From Saprospiraceae bacterium (lineage in GTDB: Bacteria; Bacteroidota; Bacteroidia; Chitinophagales; Saprospiraceae): 21,695 bases of DNA. The notes under the pieces are model-generated. The model ran no database searches. It was not told the origin of the DNA and saw nothing but the letters and a program-made list of their open reading frames with translations. The translations under genes and the position numbers were made by a program. This document shows, piece by piece, positions 7,793 to 14,559 of the stretch. Within the stretch, counting starts at the first letter, position 1. Every line of letters begins with the position of its first letter. Location of the stretch: assembly GCA_013001805.1 (NCBI GenBank), contig JABDLW010000679.1, positions 1-21,695 on the forward strand. The letters run 5' to 3'.

Positions 7793-9003
7793 TCTTGTTT
7801 CTTTTGCGAAATAGTTTTCTCTAATAGATCAACGATATCTTCCGCCACTTCAGTCTTCGATTTTAGAGGGAAAGTAAACTTCTCACCATTAGCTTGCAGG
7901 ATAGTAATTTTGTTGGTATCGTGCTGAAAGCCGGCTCCACTGTCTCTTAGAGAATTAAGGACAATAAAATCAAAATGCTTTTTCCTGATTTTTTGCCGGG
8001 CATTTACTTCTTCATCGTTGGTCTCAAGAGCAAAACCTACCGTGATCTGGTTGGGTCGCTTTTCACTTCCCAGAGTCGCCGCTATGTCCTGGGTCCGGAC
8101 CAACGCCAGGCTGATTTTATCATCTGTCTTTTTTATTTTCTGCGATTCACGCTTAGCCGGAGTATAATCAGCGACAGCCGCAGCAAAAATACCCACCTGA
8201 CATTCTTTCCAAAGATTGCTGGCCACAGTTGCCATTTGCAGAGCACTCGTCACCCGATGCACTTTGAGTGGTTCCAGCTCCGGTATTTCCAATTGGTTGG
8301 GACCAATTACCAGGGCAACCTCCGCTCCCCGGTCTACCAGTACTTTGGCAAGGGCCAGACCCATTTTGCCGGACGATCGATTTCCGATATAACGCACCGG
8401 ATCTATATCCTCATAGGTCGGGCCTGCGGTGACCAGTACTTTTAACCTGGAAAGTATATCACTTTTTTTTTTGATGGATTGACCTATGTGCTCCAGGATT
8501 TGCTCAGGTTCGGCCATTCGGCCCGGGCCGATCAAACCACTCGCCAATTCACCATCTTCCACAGGAATCAAAATACAACCATCTTCCTGCAACTGTTTGA
8601 TATTACGCTGAGTAGCCGGATGATTCCACATATCCAGATCCATCGCTGGTGCTATCATCACTTTACAACGAGCTGACAAGTAGCACGCTGTGACCATGTC
8701 ATCACAAAGACCTGAGACTATTTTTGATAAGGTATTCGCGGTGGCCGGAGCAATGATCATCAGATCAGCCCATAATCCAAGGTCTACATGACTATTCCAG
8801 CCATCTTCCCCTACCACCCCAATGAAAACCTTTTTCTTGGACAGCGTACTAAAGGTGAGGGGACTTATAAATTGAGTAGATGCGTGCGTCATAATGACTT
8901 GCACTTCTGCTCCTTCCTTCACCAAAAGCCTGGTCAGGAATGCGGATTTGTAAGCGGCAATACTACCCGTAATTGCCAGTAATATCCTCTTACCTTCCAG
9001 CAT
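7789..9003 (-). CDS. coaBC: Bifunctional phosphopantothenoylcysteine decarboxylase / phosphopantothenate-cysteine ligase (CoaBC, Dfp)
   Basis: Makes 4'-phosphopantetheine for coenzyme A: CoaB joins phosphopantothenate to cysteine using CTP, and the flavoprotein CoaC decarboxylates the product. The CoaC half (about 1-180) shows GSIAAYKS, HASTQFISPLT, the catalytic His (H72 in SHVDLGLWADL), APATANTLSKI and PAMDLDMW (119-126). The CoaB half (about 185-404) shows VTAGPTYEDIDPVRYIGNRS, SGKMG, AAAVADYTP and KIKK. Length (404) is standard. PAMDLDMW has Asp where E. coli has the important Asn, as I recall is common in Bacteroidota. The substrate clamp reads LASGLIGPGRM with no cysteine, unlike E. coli ACG and unlike the Bacteroides-type ASGLCG. 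It starts 15 nt after the rpoZ stop and overlaps porD by 4 nt. Confidence 0.95.
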   Translation of the reverse strand: MLEGKRILLAITGSIAAYKSAFLTRLLVKEGAEVQVIMTHASTQFISPLTFSTLSKKKVFIGVVGEDGWNSHVDLGLWADLMIIAPATANTLSKIVSGLCDDMVTACYLSARCKVMIAPAMDLDMWNHPATQRNIKQLQEDGCILIPVEDGELASGLIGPGRMAEPEQILEHIGQSIKKKSDILSRLKVLVTAGPTYEDIDPVRYIGNRSSGKMGLALAKVLVDRGAEVALVIGPNQLEIPELEPLKVHRVTSALQMATVASNLWKECQVGIFAAAVADYTPAKRESQKIKKTDDKISLALVRTQDIAATLGSEKRPNQITVGFALETNDEEVNARQKIRKKHFDFIVLNSLRDSGAGFQHDTNKITILQANGEKFTFPLKSKTEVAEDIVDLLEKTISQKKQE

Positions 9004-9018
9004 TTAAAATGAAAATTT

Positions 9019-9393
9019 CTAGATGCTTAGTTCACGATGGAAACGATCTTCACCATCCTCCTCTTTATCGTCATCTCTGTAACGGTGGTTAATCTGATCA
9101 TTCAGAAATTCCTCGGTCGCGATCAGAGCTGCATTGGGTAAGCGCTCATAAAACTTAGAAATCTCGATTTGCTCCTTATTTTCGTGCACCTCTTCAATGG
9201 TATCAGAAGAGATTGCAAATTCTTCTAATTTTTCGGAGAGCTCATGCTTGATCTCCACGTTTAGTTGATTGGCGCGCTTACTAATGATTGCGAGAGATTC
9301 GTAGATGTTACCGGTTTTTTCAACCAATGCTCTAATGTCTCTCGCCTTAGCAAAGGCATTGTAGCCTTGTACTTGAGATTTGATATCTGTCAT
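9019..9393 (-). CDS. rpoZ: DNA-directed RNA polymerase omega subunit, Bacteroidota type
   Basis: Small subunit (124 residues) that binds the beta' subunit and stabilises RNA polymerase. The core TGNIYESLAIISKRANQLN, EIKHELSEKLEEF and ENKEQIEISKFYERLPN matches the Bacteroidota omega/RPB6-like family, longer than the E. coli subunit. The C-terminal 20 or so residues (RYRDDDKEEDGEDRFHREL) are highly charged and probably unstructured. The ATG overlaps the bamD stop by 4 nt (9390-9393), and coaBC follows 15 nt downstream, the standard order in this phylum. Confidence 0.92.
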   Translation of the reverse strand: MTDIKSQVQGYNAFAKARDIRALVEKTGNIYESLAIISKRANQLNVEIKHELSEKLEEFAISSDTIEEVHENKEQIEISKFYERLPNAALIATEEFLNDQINHRYRDDDKEEDGEDRFHRELSI

Positions 9394-10202
9394 TTAGAAA
9401 GTGTTTTTATTTTAGCCCGACTTTGATTGACCATTTCTCTGGCCTCGGCATTATAATTACTAGATGGAAATTTCTTCTTAAAATCATTAAATTTTGACAA
9501 AGCCTCCTCGTAGCGTTCCTCCTGCTTTTCATAAAAACTGTTTTCAGCTAATAAAAAGGCTGACTTAAGAATTAAAAAGCGCACTTCCTCAGCATTGTCA
9601 GTTTCGGGAAAATCCTTAAGGAGGTTCTCAAATGAATGCACAGCAGAACTGTAGTTTTTGAGGTCATAATACAATTTTCCTTTCTCAAACTCCTTTTGCT
9701 CCAACTTCTTGCGCAACTCGATTATGAGTTCATTGGCAGATGCTACTCGCTCGCTATTGGGATAGGTGTTGATAAAAATCTGAAACAACTCAATTGCCTT
9801 GAGGGTATATTGTTGATCCAATCTAAAACTGGGAGATAGTAAATAGTTGGAGTAGGCATTCAGATAGTCTGCCTCCTCCCTCCTCGCGCTGGAAGCATAC
9901 GTATTTGAAAAGCTCTCAAAATAATGTGACGCTAAAACAAAACTGCTCTGAAAATAGTGACAATACGCGTATTTGAACGCTAACTCTTCAGCCTTGGCGG
10001 ATCCACGGAAACTATTGAGAACCAGTTCAAAAAGCGTTTGCGCTTTCAGATATTCACCTTCATCGTAGTAGGCCATGGCTTTGGTATATACGATCTCAGG
10101 ATCATTGCTCGTGCGAATTTTCTCGAACTCGGTGCGACATGCACTTAGCAACACAAATAAGATCAACCATATCCAGCCTCCATTAAGGTGCCTGTTTTTC
10201 AT
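9390..10202 (-). CDS. bamD: Outer-membrane assembly lipoprotein BamD
   Basis: Lipoprotein of the BAM complex, which inserts beta-barrel proteins into the outer membrane. The N-terminus WIWLILFVLLSAC is a lipoprotein signal with the lipobox LSAC (lipidated C22). The rest (270 residues in all) is built of TPR-like helical pairs: YTKAMAYYDEGEYLKAQTLF, ELAFKYAYCHYFQSSFVLAS, ALSKFNDFKKKFPSSNYNAE and similar, as in the YfiO/BamD family. The length is typical. It is the first gene of a tightly packed series (bamD-rpoZ-coaBC-porD-purN), with a strong promoter match immediately upstream. Linking barrel assembly with PorD in one transcript makes sense for a cell relying on outer-membrane secretion, though that is inference. 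Confidence 0.9.
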   Translation of the reverse strand: MKNRHLNGGWIWLILFVLLSACRTEFEKIRTSNDPEIVYTKAMAYYDEGEYLKAQTLFELVLNSFRGSAKAEELAFKYAYCHYFQSSFVLASHYFESFSNTYASSARREEADYLNAYSNYLLSPSFRLDQQYTLKAIELFQIFINTYPNSERVASANELIIELRKKLEQKEFEKGKLYYDLKNYSSAVHSFENLLKDFPETDNAEEVRFLILKSAFLLAENSFYEKQEERYEEALSKFNDFKKKFPSSNYNAEAREMVNQSRAKIKTLSK

Positions 10203-10209
10203 AGGGATG

Positions 10210-10243
10210 CAAAATTACACTATTTCAAGTACATGTTCAAAAG
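10210..10243 (-). promoter_or_regulatory. Bacteroidota-type promoter for bamD
   Basis: On the minus strand TAATTTTG (10210-10217) fits the -7 consensus TAnnTTTG exactly. TTTTG (ending at 10238) lies 20 nt upstream as the -33 element. Only 7 nt separate the -7 box from the bamD ATG, so the transcript would have a leader of a few bases or none. Confidence 0.55.
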
Positions 10244-10298
10244 AAATTATTTGATGCTGAAGATGACTTTGTCAGAAGGTGTGAGTCTCTAACGATTT

Positions 10299-10321
10299 GA
10301 AAGCCAGGAATTTGGTCTTTC
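10299..10321 (-). terminator. Possible hairpin downstream of clpX
   Basis: Minus strand GAAAG-A-CCA, 6-nt loop, TGG-CTTTC: an 8-bp stem with one bulge, about 29 nt after the clpX stop. It has no T-tract on this strand, so it is a weak candidate for the 3' end of the tig-clpP-clpX transcript. Confidence 0.3.
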
Positions 10322-10349
10322 TATGTTTGTTTTAAGGATAGTTTAACGA

Positions 10350-11585
10350 TCAGGAAGCCACTTTCAATTGGGCCAACTTCGATTTCTCGAGTTTTTCCTT
10401 GACATATCTCAGGTCTATTTCGAGAAGTTTAACGTTCTTCTTCGATGGCATTTCAAACATGGCATCGGTCATAATTTCCTCGCAAATCGAACGCAATCCT
10501 CTTGCTCCTAACTTATATTCAAGGGCTTTTTCCGCAATGTATTCCAATGCGCCTTTTGTGACTTTCAATTCTACCCCTTCCAGTAAGAATAACTTCTTGT
10601 ACTGTCGTATAATTGCGTTCTTAGGCTGAGTAAGGATCATTTCTAATGCCTTGACATCTAGCGGGTTAAGATAAGTAAGAACAGGCATCCGTCCCAATAA
10701 CTCCGGAATTAAGCCATAATGCCGTATATCCAGGTGGTTTACGTACTGAAGCAGGTTTTCCCGGTCGATCTTTGCCTTTTCTTTCGAGTTGTATCCGATC
10801 ACCTGAGTATTTAACCTCCTGGCAATGATTTTTTCAATGCCATCAAAAGCCCCACCACAGATAAACAAGATATTCTCGGTATTAACTTTGATGAGTTTTT
10901 GTTCCGGATGTTTTCTACCTCCCTGGGGTGGAACATTTACATCTGTACCTTCCAACATCTTCAGTAGTGCTTGCTGTACACCCTCTCCAGATACATCTCG
11001 GGTGATTGAAGGATTATCGCTTTTACGGGCGATCTTGTCGATTTCATCGATATAAACGATCCCTTTTTCCGCAGCCTGGACATTATAATCACATACCTGC
11101 AGCAACCGGCTCAAAATGCTTTCTACATCTTCTCCTACATACCCAGCCTCAGTAAACACCGTCGCATCAACTATCGCAAACGGTACATTTAACAACCGGG
11201 CAATAGATTTAGCCATCAGTGTCTTGCCGGTACCCGTGCGACCAACAAACAATATATTTGATTTCTCTATCTCCACGTCATCCTTAAAATCAATGCCAAT
11301 CCGTTTATAGTGATTGTACACTGCAACCGCCAGATATTTTTTGGCATCATCCTGGTCAATCACGTATTCATCCAGCGATTCTTTGATCTTCTTCGGTGTC
11401 AGATTACTGGGTAAAAGGAACTTGCTTTTATCCTTTTCCTTGTTTGAAAAAAGCTCTTCTTTTACGATATCTGTTGCTTGCTCAACACAAACCTCGCAGA
11501 TATGACCATCTATACCGGCAATTAAGATCAGTGCCTCCGCTTTGTCGCGACCGCAAAAAGAACAGCGTACATTCTTATCTTCCAT
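10350..11585 (-). CDS. clpX: ATP-dependent Clp protease ATP-binding subunit ClpX
   Basis: AAA+ unfoldase (411 residues) that feeds substrates to ClpP in the cytoplasm. The N-terminal zinc finger has C8, C11, C30 and C33 (CSFC and CEVC). The AAA+ module shows Walker A GRTGTGKT, the pore loop GYVGED, Walker B VYIDEIDKI, the arginine-rich stretch in ILFICGGAFDGIEKII ARRLN, LLGRMPVLTYL, and the sensor-2 motif LGARGLRSICEE. Everything expected is present and the length is normal. It follows clpP by 126 nt on the same strand. A near match to the local promoter consensus (GATATTTG with TTG 20 nt upstream) lies before it, so it may have its own promoter as well as read-through from tig-clpP. Confidence 0.97.
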   Translation of the reverse strand: MEDKNVRCSFCGRDKAEALILIAGIDGHICEVCVEQATDIVKEELFSNKEKDKSKFLLPSNLTPKKIKESLDEYVIDQDDAKKYLAVAVYNHYKRIGIDFKDDVEIEKSNILFVGRTGTGKTLMAKSIARLLNVPFAIVDATVFTEAGYVGEDVESILSRLLQVCDYNVQAAEKGIVYIDEIDKIARKSDNPSITRDVSGEGVQQALLKMLEGTDVNVPPQGGRKHPEQKLIKVNTENILFICGGAFDGIEKIIARRLNTQVIGYNSKEKAKIDRENLLQYVNHLDIRHYGLIPELLGRMPVLTYLNPLDVKALEMILTQPKNAIIRQYKKLFLLEGVELKVTKGALEYIAEKALEYKLGARGLRSICEEIMTDAMFEMPSKKNVKLLEIDLRYVKEKLEKSKLAQLKVAS

Positions 11586-11711
11586 AATTTATCTACTGAC
11601 CATTAAAGGTATACAAATATCGAGCAAAAGTCCCACAATCACAATAAGTTTGGCCAGGTAAGTGCGATACTTCCCTCCTCAAATAAGCTAAACTGGCGAA
11701 TACTCTATTTC

Positions 11712-12419
11712 TTAATTATTCTCTTTCGTTTCTCCTTTGGGAGCGCGATCCAGTACTTCATCAACAAGTACATATTCCTTGGCTTCGGTGGAAGTCATCC
11801 AATTATCCCGGTCACAATCCACTTCGATTTTGTCATATGGTTGTCCCGTGTGACGAGACAGGACTTCATAAAGTTCACCTTTCATTGATTTAATCAACTT
11901 GTAGCTAATCTCCATATCGGTAAATTGCCCTTGCATGCCTCCGGAAGGTTGATGGATCATCACCCTGGCGTGAGGCAGTGCGGTACGTTTGCCTTTAGAC
12001 CCTGCAGAAAGCAAGACAGCTCCCATTGACGCAGCCAGCCCTGTACAAATTGTTGCTATATCCGGAGCGACGTATTGCATCGTATCGTAGATACCCAACC
12101 CAGCAATTACACTGCCGCCGGGACTATTTATGAACATTTGAACATCTCTTTTGGGATCGGTAGATTCCAGGAAAAGCAATTGCGCCTGGATAACGTTGGC
12201 GACATAATCATTTACCGGGACACCCATAAAAATGATCCGGTCCATCATCAAGCGGGAAAAGACATCCATGCCCACAACGTTTAACTGGCGTTCTTCGATG
12301 ACATGAGGTGTAAAACCGTGTATGTTGGGCACCGAAGTTTCCATATATTTCTCCAGTGTGGCACTACCAAAGCCCATGTGCTTGGTAGCATATTTTTTAA
12401 ACTCATCTTTGTGAATCAT
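11712..12419 (-). CDS. clpP: ATP-dependent Clp protease proteolytic subunit ClpP
   Basis: Self-compartmentalising serine protease that forms a tetradecamer docked to ClpX. The catalytic triad is visible: S131 in GLAASMGAVLL, H156 in VMIHQPSGG and D201 in VDCDRDNWM. Other family marks are MDVFSRLMMDRIIFMG, MFINSPGGSV and EAKEYVLVDEVL. At 235 residues it is longer than the E. coli enzyme because of an N-terminal extension of about 45 residues (KDEFKKYATKHMGFGS), which is conserved in Bacteroidota and supports the chosen ATG. The C-terminal tail RAPKGETKENN is polar. It lies between tig and clpX, the classic order. Confidence 0.97.
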   Translation of the reverse strand: MIHKDEFKKYATKHMGFGSATLEKYMETSVPNIHGFTPHVIEERQLNVVGMDVFSRLMMDRIIFMGVPVNDYVANVIQAQLLFLESTDPKRDVQMFINSPGGSVIAGLGIYDTMQYVAPDIATICTGLAASMGAVLLSAGSKGKRTALPHARVMIHQPSGGMQGQFTDMEISYKLIKSMKGELYEVLSRHTGQPYDKIEVDCDRDNWMTSTEAKEYVLVDEVLDRAPKGETKENN

Positions 12420-12517
12420 TACTTATGTGTTTTAATGTCGTGTAAAAGAAGAACTTTTTCTATTTACCACTTTATATAATCTATTAAACCGCCAATTGTT
12501 TAGCCATACACCAATAA

Positions 12518-13927
12518 TCATTCCTCTTCATGATCGTGATCGTGTTGATGCTGATGCTGATTGGCCTTTTCCGCTTCCTTTATGCGCTTCTCAAATTCAT
12601 CTAAAGAAACCGGGTCTTCTTCAATGGTCACATGATTTTTGATGGCCTCAAAAATATGATCCGACATGCACTCTTCGTAGACCTTGTTAAATTGTTCTTG
12701 ATTTGACATCATGCGGTCAACCGAACTCTCTAAAATCTCTGGGGTCACCGGGTAATTTCCAAAGTATTGACGAATTTGCTTGCGCATTGACTCCTTTACT
12801 TCCTCGATTTCTACTTTAAGTTCAAATTTGTCCTTAATCTTCCGTTCGATCAAGGACCAAATCAGGTTTTTTGCAAACTCTGGATATTCCCTTTTTAGTT
12901 GAGGCTCGTTTAGTTTATCATTACTTGCAATCAACCATCTCTGTAGGAAGGCATCCGGCAAATCAATGGCATTTTGTTCCAGTAAGCGCTCCTGAAAATC
13001 CCGGAATAATAGAGCCTCTGATTGCCGAAGATAAAAGGCCTCGATTTTTGCTTTCAGATTATCCCGCATTTCCTGTTCTGAGGAGACCTTATCTTCCCCA
13101 AATGCCTGATCAAAGAACTCTTGCTCCAAATCAGCTGGCGCAATTCGGATCACATCAGCTAAAGTCCCCTCGAACCGACGACCAATTTCCTTGTCATACT
13201 CCTCTTTATCAAGATTGAGAAAATATTTCTTCACATATTCCTCGGTACGGTTAGCTTCCAGATCAAATATATCGAAACGGAACGTGCTACCGATTTTCAT
13301 TTTCTTGATCTCTTCCTGTAGCGTTTCATCTGCCAAATCGGACAACAGAACCTGAAAAGATGTTTCAAAACCCTTTTTCTTAACGGCCTCGCCTTCCAGT
13401 TCTTTAGCCTCAATAACCAGTCTGTCCTCCTTATTAAAATCCGCCTCCGGATGGACTTCCTTACCATGTCGCTTACGCATCGCTTCTACTTCCTGGTCAA
13501 TCATCTTATCGTCCACGATGACCTTGGGCAGATGAAAAGTAGCATTATCCAGACCGGTCAAATCAAACTCTGGTGACAGGCCCACATCAAAAAGGAAGGT
13601 AAAGTCATCAGAATGATCTATCGAGAAGTCATAAATTTTTTGATCTTTTGAAGGTAGAGGCTGTCCCAGAATATCAAGCTTCTCACTTTCAAGATAACCA
13701 CCGAGTTTCTCCTGGATCAGATTGTTAATTACATCGGCAAGCATGGCTTTTCCGTACATTTTTTTGATCACACTCATTGGGACCTTGCCTTTCCTAAAGC
13801 CTCGCATGTGGGCCTTCTGCTGATATTTCTTCAGTTCCTCTTTTATCTTAGGCTCGTAATCCGCCTGATTGATGGTGAGGGCTAACTCCGCCTCGTTTGT
13901 CGATTTATCTTTCCGGACCACACTCAT
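12518..13927 (-). CDS. tig: Trigger factor (ribosome-associated chaperone)
   Basis: Chaperone of 469 residues that binds near the ribosomal exit tunnel. The N-terminal ribosome-binding domain carries the signature GFRKGKVP (about 43-50) followed by SVIKKMYGKAMLADVINNLI. A divergent PPIase-like middle domain and a helical C-terminal chaperone domain (from about 250) follow. As I recall, Bacteroidota trigger factors often lack a clear active PPIase site, which agrees with what is seen. The last 12 residues, HQHQHDHDHEEE, form a histidine- and acid-rich tail that could bind metal. The gene heads tig-clpP-clpX and has a good promoter upstream with a leader of roughly 60 nt. Confidence 0.93.
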   Translation of the reverse strand: MSVVRKDKSTNEAELALTINQADYEPKIKEELKKYQQKAHMRGFRKGKVPMSVIKKMYGKAMLADVINNLIQEKLGGYLESEKLDILGQPLPSKDQKIYDFSIDHSDDFTFLFDVGLSPEFDLTGLDNATFHLPKVIVDDKMIDQEVEAMRKRHGKEVHPEADFNKEDRLVIEAKELEGEAVKKKGFETSFQVLLSDLADETLQEEIKKMKIGSTFRFDIFDLEANRTEEYVKKYFLNLDKEEYDKEIGRRFEGTLADVIRIAPADLEQEFFDQAFGEDKVSSEQEMRDNLKAKIEAFYLRQSEALLFRDFQERLLEQNAIDLPDAFLQRWLIASNDKLNEPQLKREYPEFAKNLIWSLIERKIKDKFELKVEIEEVKESMRKQIRQYFGNYPVTPEILESSVDRMMSNQEQFNKVYEECMSDHIFEAIKNHVTIEEDPVSLDEFEKRIKEAEKANQHQHQHDHDHEEE

Positions 13928-13994
13928 ATGTCTTGCTTGATTTATTAATAAATTCCGGCAGTTGCTGCATGACCATCCGCCGGTAAAATGGCCG

Positions 13995-14026
13995 CAAAAA
14001 TAGTACTCCCGGGGCTTTAAAGCAAA
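13995..14026 (-). promoter_or_regulatory. Bacteroidota-type promoter for tig-clpP-clpX
   Basis: Minus strand TATTTTTG (13995-14002) matches TAnnTTTG exactly, with TTTG (14023-14026) 20 nt upstream. Transcription would start near 13990, giving about 60 nt of leader before the tig ATG. Confidence 0.6.
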
Positions 14027-14112
14027 TAAGAAAGACTCCTCCGGAAATTGGGTTGAAAATCTTCAATGATTCCCTTACCGAAAAGTCAAAAAGAGGTTTC
14101 TCCCAAATAAGA

Positions 14113-14148
14113 AATCCGGCCAGATCATGGATGCGAAAAGGCCGGATT
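14113..14148 (-). terminator. Terminator hairpin of the tRNA-Leu gene
   Basis: Minus strand AATCCGGCC, 18-nt loop, GGCCGGATT: a perfect 9-bp stem starting 4 nt after the tRNA 3' end, followed by TCTTATTT. The loop is long and the T-run imperfect, but position and stem strength favour a terminator. Confidence 0.5.
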
Positions 14149-14152
14149 ATAG

Positions 14153-14234
14153 TGCGGGTGAAGAGACTCGAACTCCCACGCCTCGCGGCACTAGATCCTA
14201 AGTCTAGCGTGTCTACCAATTCCACCACACCCGC
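14153..14234 (-). tRNA. tRNA-Leu, anticodon UAG
   Basis: An 82-nt cloverleaf. The acceptor stem is GCGGGTG/CACCCGC with discriminator A. The D-arm holds TTGGTAGACAC. The anticodon stem is CTAGA/TCTAG with loop CTTAGGA, giving anticodon TAG (reads CUA and related Leu codons). The long variable arm (TGCCGCGAGGCGT region) marks it as class II, and the T-loop is TTCGAGT. The 3' CCA is not encoded (CTA follows), so it must be added by the nucleotidyltransferase. Confidence 0.96.
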
Positions 14235-14256
14235 ATGTGTTTCTGGAAAGTGGCTG

Positions 14257-14286
14257 CAAAGATAAAATGTTTTTAATTTTCGCCAA
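14257..14286 (-). promoter_or_regulatory. Bacteroidota-type promoter for tRNA-Leu
   Basis: Minus strand TATCTTTG (14257-14264) matches TAnnTTTG exactly, with TTG (14284-14286) 19 nt upstream. The tRNA 5' end lies 22 nt past the box, leaving a short precursor leader. Confidence 0.6.
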
Positions 14287-14559
14287 GGGTATCGTGAGAT
14301 TAGGCAGGATTGTTGCGCAACTGAAGGTAGACTCAGATTCATAAGCCACCGGATATGGCACTAATCAGGCAAGAGACAGCGGATATCACTGGTAGTCAAA
14401 CATCACTGAAGTCAATTAACCGTATCTTACCAGAGCAAAGGTACGTACATGATATTGATCACTATTTGAGATTGTTTTTTCTACTAGATTTGTTATCAAT
14501 CTGTTAGATAAGAAACCAAGTCACCATGATCGTTGTTTAATAGACGTTATAGTAAAGAT
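14287..14559 (+). other. Non-coding stretch upstream of spoT
   Basis: No gene is visible in these 273 bases. On the plus strand TAGATTTG (14485-14492) matches the -7 consensus, but the nearest TTTG is only 16 nt upstream, so the promoter assignment for spoT is weak. In-frame TTG at 14533 would extend SpoT by nine residues. Confidence 0.3.

Noticed and set aside
7975..8445. 156-codon plus-strand frame opposite coaBC
   Set aside because: The minus strand encodes conserved CoaB motifs throughout; the plus frame has no domain and begins inside the gene.
13905..14342. 145-codon minus-strand open frame over the tRNA
   Set aside because: It overlaps the tRNA-Leu, its terminator and promoter, and the start of tig; the tRNA explains the sequence.
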